From Planctomycetales bacterium (GTDB lineage: Bacteria > Planctomycetota > Phycisphaerae > SM23-33): a stretch of DNA of 5,851 bases. The notes under the pieces were generated by a model. It saw nothing but the letters and a program-made list of their open reading frames with translations, was not told where the DNA came from and made no database searches. The DNA lies in the NCBI GenBank assembly GCA_030673005.1, contig DAOVFI010000167.1, positions 1 to 5,851 of the forward strand, given 5' to 3'. Numbering within the stretch: the first letter of the stretch is position 1; each line of letters begins with the position of its first letter. Of this stretch, positions 1-5,851 are shown piece after piece. A program made the translations under genes and the position numbers.

Positions 1-1134
1 GCCGCCGAGATGATACGTCCCGCCGACGCCCTTCTGCAGAGCCGGAAGGTTTCTGCGCTGCCTTTTAAGAAAGCGGCTTTGAAAGCGGTTATTGAAGAGC
101 TCGAGATCCTCTCGAAAGTAAAGATTGTTTATCCCTTCGGCCGGCACGATAAATTCTCCCTTGACGAGCAGGTCGTCGTCAGGATCGAACCCTGGGAGAA
201 TGACATCACACTTGGCGAAGCCCTGGAGCGAATCCGTAAAGACAACAAGAAAATGGACTTACCGCCGATAAAATGGGTTACCTGCGCGGGTTTCGATGAT
301 GTGAATGTGATTTTTCCGTCCGAACCGGTCAACCTGGTTCCCGTTTCCGCCGGTCGGACGGGTATGGTGTCCTTCAACGAGATTCGCCGTCACGAAGTGC
401 TGGGATGGACCGGTTTAAGCGAGGAATCCGGCGAAGCAAGCCAGAGCGTGCTTTCGATAGCGGCCGGCGCCGAGGTTTTTCAAAGTTCCGTTCGGAAGAA
501 GCACGAATCGCTGATAAAGCGCGGCGACGACTTCGACCGGGCAATGTATGTTTTCGGTCGGCGCGGCAGGCTACTCTGGCGGCTTGTCGATGCCAGGGTC
601 GCCAATGTCCCGCTAAAACTTAACGACGAAATCCGCAAGGAGGTTGTCCGGGATATAAAGATATTCAGCGGCTTCAAGAAGGCCCGCGCCGCCGCCGAGA
701 CCATGAAGGTCAAAGTTGACAAAAAAGGCGGCACTCTCAAGGAAATAGCCGAGGCCGGGAAACACAAAGTTATCGAAACCAAATCGTTCTCACGAAAGAC
801 AATGGATCGGGCAGGCAGGATGTACTGGTCTTACCTGCCGGAAGTCGGACAGAGCAGGGAGTTTATCGATACGGTTTTTCGCCTGGTTCCGGACGATCCT
901 GACGGCCCGCATAAGGACCGACCAACCGTCGTGGCGCCGCTGTATCGCGGGCACAAGGTGATGCTGGTCCAGCGGATCGGATACGAGCCGGCCAGCGCTA
1001 TGATCTTCGAGGGTGTGGGCGCGTATTATACGGGAAAGATCCTTTCAAACCAGCGGCTTAGTCGCACGGTATATGTTTGGTTCAACGGTAAGAACGTCGC
1101 AGCGCGAGTAGGGTACGTACCAGAATTCAAATGA
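1..1134 (+). CDS. C-terminal part of a SurA/PpiD-like peptidyl-prolyl isomerase or periplasmic chaperone (5' end outside window)
   Basis: The reading frame is open at the left edge; the first in-frame ATG is at base 10, but no Shine-Dalgarno sequence is visible in the few bases before it, so the true start probably lies upstream. Numbering from that ATG (374 residues), the clearest signal is at 205-262: a charged helix with the pattern 'EIRKEVVRDI...KKARAAAE', then GTLKEIAEAG and TKSFSR. This is the arrangement that follows the isomerase domain in PpiD/SurA-type proteins (paired Ala-rich helix, 'G-sl-elA--g', 'f-R'). It is followed by FIDTVFRLVP (285-294) and a strand pair with RGHKVMLVQRI (313-323), like the closing beta segment of these chaperones. 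A canonical parvulin domain is not visible in this part. Residues 1-200 I do not recognise. If the assignment is right, the protein would act outside the cytoplasmic membrane in folding of exported proteins. Its stop codon overlaps the next start (ATGA). The family call is moderate; it could instead be a lineage-specific hypothetical protein. Confidence 0.6.
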   Translation, partial: AAEMIRPADALLQSRKVSALPFKKAALKAVIEELEILSKVKIVYPFGRHDKFSLDEQVVVRIEPWENDITLGEALERIRKDNKKMDLPPIKWVTCAGFDDVNVIFPSEPVNLVPVSAGRTGMVSFNEIRRHEVLGWTGLSEESGEASQSVLSIAAGAEVFQSSVRKKHESLIKRGDDFDRAMYVFGRRGRLLWRLVDARVANVPLKLNDEIRKEVVRDIKIFSGFKKARAAAETMKVKVDKKGGTLKEIAEAGKHKVIETKSFSRKTMDRAGRMYWSYLPEVGQSREFIDTVFRLVPDDPDGPHKDRPTVVAPLYRGHKVMLVQRIGYEPASAMIFEGVGAYYTGKILSNQRLSRTVYVWFNGKNVAARVGYVPEFK

Positions 1135-2216
1135 GCGTTTTTCGGAAGAAGGCTGTCTGGATCGGGCTGGAAGGTTCTCTACGGGAAGAGGTGTCGAAGG
1201 ACCCCGTCGCCGGAGCGGAGCAGGTCCGCAGAATAGTCTCCAATTGCGCCGAGATGGGTTTTAATCTGATCTTCCCCTGCGTCAGGACGCACGACGGTGC
1301 GACCGCATATCGAAGCAGAATAGAGAAGAATTATTACGGTTGGGACGTACTGGCCGTGCTGTGCGAAACGGCGGCCGAGTCCGGCATCGAGATACACCCG
1401 TGGTTCTGCTTCTGGGGCGACGGCGGGCGGGCGCATCCGGAGCTGCACGGTATCGACGACGCCGGTAAAGTCATCAACGTTGTGAATTCAGACTGTCCGA
1501 CGTTGTGTCCGTTGAGGCCCGAATCGCAGCAATACATGCTCTCGCTGGTTGAGGAGATAATCGAGCAATATCCTGCCGACGGCTTCCACCTCGATTATAT
1601 CCGCTATATGCACTCGCCCTGCTATTGCGACTACCACAGGGACCAGTTCCGCAGCCGATATGGACGCGACCCCGTCGAACTGGACGAGAACTCCGAACTG
1701 TGGGACGAGTGGAACAGATTCAACGCCGACGGGCTGACCGATTTCGTCGGGCGCATCTCCGCGAAAGTCCGCTCTTCGGGCAAGAAGGTCTCGGCGGCGC
1801 TGTTTCCGACAGGTCGGCACGAGATCGACACGCCGGATAAGCCAATGGTTCTCGATCGAATCGTTCCAAGCAGGCAAATGCATCCCGCCTACCACGTCCG
1901 GCGTTTCTGGGCGATCTTTCAGGACTGGTCGGCCTGGTGCAGGAAGGGGTATCTGGATTACGCCGCCATTATGCAGTACACGCCCCGGCTTGACGTGGTC
2001 GAAGAGACCGCCCGGTCCGGTCCTGCCGCCGCGGAAGGCGCTGAATTCATCATGGGGCTGGGATTAATCTGGGGCCAGACAATTCAGACCCTGATTCCGC
2101 AGATTCAGTTATGCGCCCGAAAGGGTCTGGCCGGCGTATGCCTGTTCGACTATTTCAATCTGGTTAAATGGTCCGAGTCCGACAGGCGGAAAATCATCGA
2201 CACACTCAACGAATGA
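1131..2216 (+). CDS. GHL10-type (YngK/DUF187-like) family 10 glycosyl hydrolase-like protein
   Basis: A complete 361-residue protein with the succession of motifs of the GHL10 TIM-barrel family, putative glycosidases acting on polysaccharide or peptidoglycan-type substrates. The barrel motifs in order are MGFNLIFPCVR (42-52), WDVLAVLCETAAESGIEIHPW (about 71-91), the core strand DGFHLDYIRYM (150-160), where Asp155 sits at the usual active-site position, and FQDWSAWCRKGYLDYAAIMQY (about 263-283). The end LAGVCLFDYFN (333-343) matches a final barrel strand. No signal peptide or lipobox is visible, so it looks cytoplasmic, whereas many relatives are exported. It has eleven cysteines, including a CYC pair at 164-166 directly after the core strand. 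Its ATG overlaps the upstream TGA, and no good Shine-Dalgarno is present, so translation is probably coupled to the preceding gene. The substrate cannot be told from sequence. The fold is confident; enzymatic activity is inferred. Confidence 0.85.
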   Translation: MSVFRKKAVWIGLEGSLREEVSKDPVAGAEQVRRIVSNCAEMGFNLIFPCVRTHDGATAYRSRIEKNYYGWDVLAVLCETAAESGIEIHPWFCFWGDGGRAHPELHGIDDAGKVINVVNSDCPTLCPLRPESQQYMLSLVEEIIEQYPADGFHLDYIRYMHSPCYCDYHRDQFRSRYGRDPVELDENSELWDEWNRFNADGLTDFVGRISAKVRSSGKKVSAALFPTGRHEIDTPDKPMVLDRIVPSRQMHPAYHVRRFWAIFQDWSAWCRKGYLDYAAIMQYTPRLDVVEETARSGPAAAEGAEFIMGLGLIWGQTIQTLIPQIQLCARKGLAGVCLFDYFNLVKWSESDRRKIIDTLNE

Positions 2217-2228
2217 TTAGACCGCGAA

Positions 2229-2258
2229 ACAGCCCACAGATAGCTATCTGCGGGCTGT
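2229..2258 (+). terminator. Strong hairpin after the glycosidase-like gene, probable transcription terminator
   Basis: The sequence ACAGCCCACAGATA pairs with TATCTGCGGGCTGT, giving 14 positions with one A-C mismatch; in practice the innermost bases form the loop. It starts 12 bases after the stop codon of the glycosidase-like gene, where a terminator is expected. No run of T follows the right arm (next bases are CGCTCCGGGG), so it is not a classical intrinsic terminator. It could act as a T-less terminator, with Rho, or as a 3' end stabiliser. Being nearly symmetric, it would also form on the opposite strand. Confidence 0.5.
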
Positions 2259-2322
2259 CGCTCCGGGGACGATCTATCGTGTGTCGAATAGTCCTGATGT
2301 AACAATTCATCCCGCCAAAGTC

Positions 2323-2351
2323 TTGACCGCGTGCGCGGTTTAGCGTAGAGT
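2323..2351 (+). promoter_or_regulatory. Sigma70-type promoter for tRNA-Phe
   Basis: TTGACC at 2323-2328 (5 of 6 to the -35 consensus) and TAGAGT at 2346-2351 (4 of 6 to the -10 consensus) are separated by exactly 17 bp. The expected transcription start is near 2358, about 40 bases before the mature tRNA 5' end, a normal leader removed by RNase P. A perfect inverted repeat, ACCGCG-TG-CGCGGT (2326-2339), overlaps the -35 box and the spacer. No terminator is seen between the tRNA and the protease gene, so this promoter may also serve the downstream genes. Confidence 0.6.
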
Positions 2352-2400
2352 AATTTATGTCGATAGACGTTTCCTGCGATATTGACCAGCGAATCCATAC

Positions 2401-2473
2401 GGGCAGGTAGCTCAGTTGGTAGAGCACGTGACTGAAAATCACGGTGTCGGCGGTTCAAGTCCGCCTCTGCCCA
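2401..2473 (+). tRNA. tRNA-Phe (anticodon GAA)
   Basis: A complete cloverleaf of 73 bases can be folded by eye. The acceptor stem is GGGCAGG with TCTGCCC (one G-T pair at the base), the D stem GCTC/GAGC with loop AGTTGGTA, and the anticodon stem CGTGA/TCACG around loop CTGAAAA, with GAA at 2434-2436. The variable loop is GTGTC, and the T stem GGCGG/CCGCC encloses TTCAAGT. The discriminator base is A, as usual for phenylalanine tRNA. The 3' CCA is not encoded (the next bases are TTTCG), so it must be added by nucleotidyltransferase. The last base lies 40 bases before the protease start codon, and no terminator separates them. Confidence 0.97.
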
Positions 2474-2476
2474 TTT

Positions 2477-2511
2477 CGATTGCAGATCGGCGATTGCCGA
2501 TTGTCAATTGA
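2477..2511 (+). repeat. Short degenerate heptamer repeat between tRNA-Phe and the S41 protease gene
   Basis: Five consecutive 7-base units can be read: CGATTGC, AGATCGG, CGATTGC, CGATTGT, CAATTGA. Four share the core YRATTG; the second is divergent. The block starts 4 bases after the tRNA and ends 2 bases before the protease ATG, occupying the position where a ribosome binding site would be. Function unknown; it may be a simple slippage repeat or part of a dispersed genomic repeat. Confidence 0.5.
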
Positions 2512-2513
2512 GA

Positions 2514-3977
2514 ATGCAACCTACCGTGTCCTGGCGCAATCTCATCTGGATGGTCGTCGCTCTTTGCCTGGCGGGGCTGGCGTTACTGCTCGCTCGCCGT
2601 CAGCCATTGCGTCTCTCACCACAAGACCCGGCATTAGACGACCTTGCCGGGGCCTTCAAGGCGTATAAACTCATATCCCGGCAGGGTTATACCGGCATTG
2701 AGCCGGACCGGGCCTGTCGGGGCGCTATCGACGGGATGGTCCGGCAGGTGGACGAATTCTCCGTTTATATACCGCCGGGCAAGGTGGCCCCTTTCAATCG
2801 ACGGAGCGAAGGGACGTGGATTGAAACCGGTTTGCGAATTACCGCCGAAAGCAACAGGCTTTTTGTCGTCGGACCGGCGCCGGGCAGTCCCGCGCACAAG
2901 GCCGGTCTCTTCGGCGGACTGGAAATCCTCGCCATCGACGGAGTCGAGGCGGCTTATCTGACGCTCGACCAGGCCCGCAAGTTACTCACCCCGATCGACC
3001 GGCGTCCCGTCACGCTTCGCCTGCGGAAAACAGGTGGCGGGAAATTCACCTGTCGGTTGACGCCCGATCGCACCGAGATCGAGACAGTAACCGGCATCGT
3101 TCGCGACGAGGACGGGCAGTGGCGTTATGTGCTGGACGGGGCCATGAAAATCTTCTACGTCCGCATCGGCGAGTTTCTGGATCGAACGCCCGGCGAACTT
3201 CAAAAAGCGTACCGCCGCCTGGGGCGACCGCGAGGGCTGGTGCTGGACCTTCGCGACAATCCCGGCGGCCTGCTGTCGTCCGCCGTCGAAGTGGTAGATC
3301 GGTTCATCGAGGAAGGGCTGATCGTCCGGACCGCCGGTCGGCGGAATGAGCAACACACCTACTACGCCCATGCCGACGGGACTTACCCCCCGACGCCGAT
3401 GGTGGTGTTGATAAACGAGCGGACTACCTCCGCCGCCGAGATTGTCGCCGGCGCACTTCAACTCCACGAACGAGCGGTGCTTCTGGGCGGGGAAAGTTAC
3501 GGAAAGTGGTCCGTCCAGAGCACCTTCGACCTCGGTCACGGGCTGGGTAAAATATACCTTACCACCGGCGAATACTTCCTTGCCGAACCGCCGGCGACAC
3601 AACCGGCCACCACCGCCGCCCGGGCGCCTGTTGCAACGTCTCAGGCACAGCCCGCCACGCAACCGCATTTGCGACGGAAACGATCCGGGCTGCGTCCTGA
3701 CGTGCCGACCAGGCTGACAGTCGCCCAAATCGAACGGCTCAAACTGCTGCGACTCGAAGCGATGGTCGCCGTCCGGCCTCCGGTCCGCCCTTTAAAACCC
3801 GCTCACTCAAGCAGACGTTCGTTTGTGCCGGGCTTCCGATCCGTGCGTCTTAAACGCTCAATACTGGAAGCGGACGCACAACTTGCCAAGGCGCTCAAAT
3901 TGTTACGCAACCTTCCTTTGCCGACGACGCGCCCTTCAAGAGGCGGTCATTCAGGCGGCCGGGGGTCGGGACGATGA
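2514..3977 (+). CDS. Membrane-anchored S41 family (CtpA/Tsp-like) serine protease with PDZ domain
   Basis: 487 residues from ATG 2514; a TTG two codons upstream is possible but less likely, and neither has a good Shine-Dalgarno. Residues 8-26 form one hydrophobic anchor after a short N-terminus with an Arg, so the rest is probably periplasmic or extracytoplasmic. The family's helical lead-in (DGMVRQVDEFSVYIPP, 73-88) is followed by a PDZ domain (about 100-185, with GSPAHKAGL at 124-132) and the S41 core: KIFYVRIGEF (212-221), LVLDLRDNPGGLL (242-254), TTSAAEIVAGAL (304-315) and GESYGKWSVQ (326-335). Ser306 and Lys331 lie 25 residues apart, the spacing of the Tsp catalytic Ser-Lys dyad, so it should be active. 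Oddities are W in place of G after the catalytic Lys region's GK, a PATQP-rich insertion at about 358-385 before LRPDVP, and a roughly 90-residue Arg/Lys-rich tail. The family cleaves exported proteins, often from their C-termini. The stop overlaps the tsaD start. Confidence 0.93.
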   Translation: MQPTVSWRNLIWMVVALCLAGLALLLARRQPLRLSPQDPALDDLAGAFKAYKLISRQGYTGIEPDRACRGAIDGMVRQVDEFSVYIPPGKVAPFNRRSEGTWIETGLRITAESNRLFVVGPAPGSPAHKAGLFGGLEILAIDGVEAAYLTLDQARKLLTPIDRRPVTLRLRKTGGGKFTCRLTPDRTEIETVTGIVRDEDGQWRYVLDGAMKIFYVRIGEFLDRTPGELQKAYRRLGRPRGLVLDLRDNPGGLLSSAVEVVDRFIEEGLIVRTAGRRNEQHTYYAHADGTYPPTPMVVLINERTTSAAEIVAGALQLHERAVLLGGESYGKWSVQSTFDLGHGLGKIYLTTGEYFLAEPPATQPATTAARAPVATSQAQPATQPHLRRKRSGLRPDVPTRLTVAQIERLKLLRLEAMVAVRPPVRPLKPAHSSRRSFVPGFRSVRLKRSILEADAQLAKALKLLRNLPLPTTRPSRGGHSGGRGSGR

Positions 3978-5041
3978 ACGCCGCCGAGTCGCACCAAGCC
4001 GACCGGAACATCCTGGTCGGCATCGAAACGACCTGCGACGAAACCGCCTGCGCCGTTGTCGCAGACGGGCGGGAAGTCCTCGCCGGCGTAGTTGCCTCGC
4101 AGATAGACCTGCACGCCCGCTTTGGCGGCGTCGTGCCGGAAATCGCCGGAAGGGCGCACCTGGAGGCGATTAATACGGTCATCTCCGCCGCGCTGGCCGA
4201 TTCCGGCGTCGATCCGGGCGATGTGTCCGCGGTGGCTGTTGCGAACCAGCCGGGACTCATCGGCTCGCTGCTGATCGGACTGATGGCCGCTAAGACGCTG
4301 GCGTGGGTCTGGGACGTTCCGCTTATCGGCGTTAATCACATCCACGCCCATGCGTATTCGCCTGCCCTGGACGCCGGGCCGATTGAATATCCCGCCGTGG
4401 CGCTGATCGCCTCGGGCGGGCATACTTCGCTGTACCTGTGCCGCTCGCCGATGGAGATGGACCTTCTCGGCGCGACCATCGACGACGCAGCCGGAGAGGC
4501 GTTCGACAAGGTCGCAGCCATTCTCAAGTTGGGCTATCCGGGCGGTCCTGCAATCGAACGCGCCGCAAGCCAAGGCCGGGACGATGCGGTCAGGTTCCCG
4601 CGGACTTTACTGAAGGGGCAATCGCTGGACTTTTCCTTCAGCGGGATAAAGACGGCTGTGCTCTACCACGACAACGGCGTCCCAGGCGCCGTACGCGACG
4701 GCGTCGCCAGGGGTCTGGAGCACCTCTCCGAGCAGGAAATCGCCGACATCGCCGCCGGTTTTCAGGCCGCGGTGGTGGACGTAATGCGTATCAAACTCCG
4801 CCGGGCCGTCAAGGCGACCGGCGCGCGGACGCTGATTATCGGCGGGGGAGTGTCGGCAAATTCCGCCCTGCGGCAGGCAGTTATAAAATTGGGTAAAAAA
4901 TTCGACGTTACGGTTCGTATGCCGGCAACGGAATACTGTGGCGACAACGCCGCAATGATCGCCGGACTGGGCTTCCACTACCTCCGGGCGGGCCTGACCG
5001 ACACTCTGGAACTCGCCGCCACAGCCACGGTTCGGAAATAA
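3974..5041 (+). CDS. tsaD: tRNA N6-adenosine threonylcarbamoyltransferase TsaD
   Basis: This is a full-length 355-residue TsaD (Kae1/YgjD/Gcp family, ASKHA fold). It transfers the threonylcarbamoyl group from threonylcarbamoyl-AMP to A37 of tRNAs reading ANN codons, working in the cytoplasm with TsaB and TsaE; those genes and tsaC are not in this window. Family motifs are all present: VGIETTCDET (15-24), metal-binding His122 and His126 in NHIHAH, ASGGHTSLYL (146-155), GATIDDAAGEAFDKVA (166-181), GYPGGPAIE (187-195), LDFSFSGIKT (218-227), IGGGVSANSALR (289-300) and the third metal ligand Asp324 in YCGDNAAMIAG. The start ATG overlaps the protease stop by four bases (ATGA), which points to coupled translation; about 11 residues precede the first conserved strand, a normal length. 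It has no frameshift or missing key residue. The older annotation as an O-sialoglycoprotein endopeptidase would be wrong. Confidence 0.98.
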   Translation: MNAAESHQADRNILVGIETTCDETACAVVADGREVLAGVVASQIDLHARFGGVVPEIAGRAHLEAINTVISAALADSGVDPGDVSAVAVANQPGLIGSLLIGLMAAKTLAWVWDVPLIGVNHIHAHAYSPALDAGPIEYPAVALIASGGHTSLYLCRSPMEMDLLGATIDDAAGEAFDKVAAILKLGYPGGPAIERAASQGRDDAVRFPRTLLKGQSLDFSFSGIKTAVLYHDNGVPGAVRDGVARGLEHLSEQEIADIAAGFQAAVVDVMRIKLRRAVKATGARTLIIGGGVSANSALRQAVIKLGKKFDVTVRMPATEYCGDNAAMIAGLGFHYLRAGLTDTLELAATATVRK

Positions 5042-5074
5042 GGCTTTGGTTTCCTGCCCGAACACGAAAACCGA

Positions 5075-5080
5075 AAGGAG
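5075..5080 (+). promoter_or_regulatory. Strong ribosome binding site of the lipoprotein gene
   Basis: AAGGAG lies 8 bases before ATG 5089 and is the best Shine-Dalgarno sequence in the window. It fixes the lipoprotein start, and it contrasts with the weak or absent sites before the other genes here. Confidence 0.85.
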
Positions 5081-5088
5081 AATGCACC

Positions 5089-5832
5089 ATGTGGAAAAAG
5101 GCAGTTTTTTCAATCGCTGTCCTTGTTATCGCACTTCCGGGATGTCTGGACGGGAAGGAAAAGGCCCCGTCAAGCAGGCCGACAACTCAAACGGCGCCTG
5201 CCGAGACCCAACCCGCCTGGGAAGTCGTCAAGGGCAAGGGATTCACGATTGCAATTCCAAGAGGCTGGCGGAAACTGCCGATGCCAATCGGACATCACGT
5301 GCTCTACATTAACGGGGACGGGATTGGCGTCCCGGCAATAGATGAAACAGGATCTCCGATCCAGATGGGCTTTACCGTTGAGAGATATTCAAAGTTGAAG
5401 GCTTCGCCGATGGGGGGCGCCAAGAAGAATCTGGCCGGTCTTAAGTGGAACCGTCGTCTGAAGGTCATCTCTCAAAGTGAGATCAAGTCTATTACGCTCT
5501 CCGACGGCGCAGAGGCCGCTCTTATCCGGGTTCTCCTGCTTAAGGATCGCACCCGCAGGAGCCTCCAATTAAAAATGTTCGCCAAGGACAAGGATTCGCG
5601 CGGTTGGGTGGTCTCGGCGTGGATTGTTACCGGCAAGGACAGCGCATTCATCGCTAAAAACAAGTCCCTGGAGAGGTGGCTGCTGGCGCACGTAACCTCA
5701 CTGTGCTTCGATCGGAAGAAGTTCGACACGGCGGCGATCCGGGCGGCGTACAACCCTCCGGCGACCCAGCCGACGACATCGTCGAGACCGACGACGACAT
5801 CAGCACCGGCCAAAAAACACAAGGCTCGGTAA
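5089..5832 (+). CDS. Small lipoprotein with a possible PsbP/DcrB-like core, function unknown
   Basis: 247 residues. The N-terminus MWKKAVFSIAVLVIALPGC is a lipoprotein signal: two Lys, a hydrophobic stretch, then the lipobox LPGC with Cys19 as the lipidation site. The mature protein would be membrane-attached and extracytoplasmic. Residues about 24-42 form a Pro/Thr/Gln-rich linker (SSRPTT, ETQPA). The core (about 43-214) begins 'WEVVKGKGFTIAIPRGW', the opening strand pattern of PsbP/DcrB-like small domains that recognise a 'gf-i--P-gW' start; later strands include MGFTVERY, AALIRVLLL and GWVVSAWIV. I regard that fold as a guess. The C-terminus (about 222-247) is again linker-like: PPATQPTTSSRPTTTSAPAKK, then a basic end. 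It sits 47 bases after tsaD with its own strong ribosome binding site and may be co-transcribed. Existence of the gene is certain; its role is not. Confidence 0.9.
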   Translation: MWKKAVFSIAVLVIALPGCLDGKEKAPSSRPTTQTAPAETQPAWEVVKGKGFTIAIPRGWRKLPMPIGHHVLYINGDGIGVPAIDETGSPIQMGFTVERYSKLKASPMGGAKKNLAGLKWNRRLKVISQSEIKSITLSDGAEAALIRVLLLKDRTRRSLQLKMFAKDKDSRGWVVSAWIVTGKDSAFIAKNKSLERWLLAHVTSLCFDRKKFDTAAIRAAYNPPATQPTTSSRPTTTSAPAKKHKAR

Positions 5833-5851
5833 GGTAAGACAATCTTTCCGC

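Larger units (their letters stand above)
2217..2400. other. Intergenic region between the glycosidase-like gene and tRNA-Phe
   Basis: This 184-base stretch holds no supported gene. Its left part carries the terminator-like hairpin and its right part the tRNA promoter. Between them is a small perfect palindrome, ACGAT-CT-ATCGT (2269-2280), too short to interpret. A second TTGACC at 2382-2387 has no matching -10 box outside the tRNA. Minus-strand open frames here lack coding features. Confidence 0.7.

Noticed and set aside
1112..1128. Adjacent palindromes GGTACGTACC and GAATTC just before the glycosidase-like start
   Set aside because: Palindromes of 6-10 bases are expected several times by chance in a window of this length, and the site is inside the coding sequence of the upstream gene.
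2401..2473. tRNA-Phe as a possible integration site for a mobile element
   Set aside because: No integrase, no repeated copy of the tRNA 3' end downstream in the window, and the flanking genes are ordinary chromosomal ones.
2982..3728. A 248-codon open frame on the minus strand inside the protease gene
   Set aside because: It lies opposite a gene with clear catalytic motifs; its translation is rich in Gly/Arg/Pro low-complexity sequence with no domain pattern, as expected from the mirror of GC-rich codons.
3947..4573. A 208-codon minus-strand open frame overlapping tsaD
   Set aside because: It is antisense to one of the most conserved protein families, has no recognisable motif and no ribosome binding site stands out.
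3974..5041. Functional link between tsaD and the neighbouring tRNA-Phe
   Set aside because: t6A is made on tRNAs decoding ANN codons; tRNA-Phe decodes UUY and is not a substrate.
5833..5851. Terminator or next gene after the lipoprotein
   Set aside because: Only 19 bases remain; no hairpin or start signal can be supported.

Overview
The window looks like ordinary bacterial chromosome, and all its genes are on the + strand. The likely source is a GC-rich member of the Planctomycetota, probably class Phycisphaerae or a related lineage. This rests on the Pro/Ala/Thr/Gln ('PATQP') linkers in two of the exported proteins, a tRNA gene without encoded CCA, and the mix of families. It is an inference from style, not a database match.

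Region 1 (1-2216) holds the 3' end of a gene that enters from the left edge. Its C-terminal pattern resembles SurA/PpiD-type periplasmic peptidyl-prolyl isomerases/chaperones. It overlaps by ATGA with a complete GHL10-type (YngK/DUF187-like) TIM-barrel glycosidase-like gene. The unit is followed by a strong 14-bp hairpin at 2229-2258 that probably ends transcription.

Region 2 (2217-2513) is the only sizeable intergenic stretch. It has the hairpin, a good sigma70-type promoter (TTGACC-17 bp-TAGAGT), a clean tRNA-Phe(GAA) gene at 2401-2473, and a short degenerate heptamer repeat running up to the next start codon.

Region 3 (2514-5851) contains three genes in a row. The first is a membrane-anchored S41 (CtpA-like) protease with PDZ domain, intact Ser/Lys dyad, a PATQP insertion and an unusual basic tail. 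The second is tsaD, the t6A tRNA-modification enzyme, overlapping the protease by ATGA. The third is a small lipoprotein with its own strong ribosome binding site. No terminator is visible between the tRNA and the protease, so the tRNA promoter may also feed this gene cluster.

I found no mobile element, CRISPR array, defence cassette or riboswitch, and no convincing undescribed system. The most unusual points are the tRNA-protease junction with its heptamer repeat and missing Shine-Dalgarno sequence, and the atypical C-terminal half of the S41 protease.
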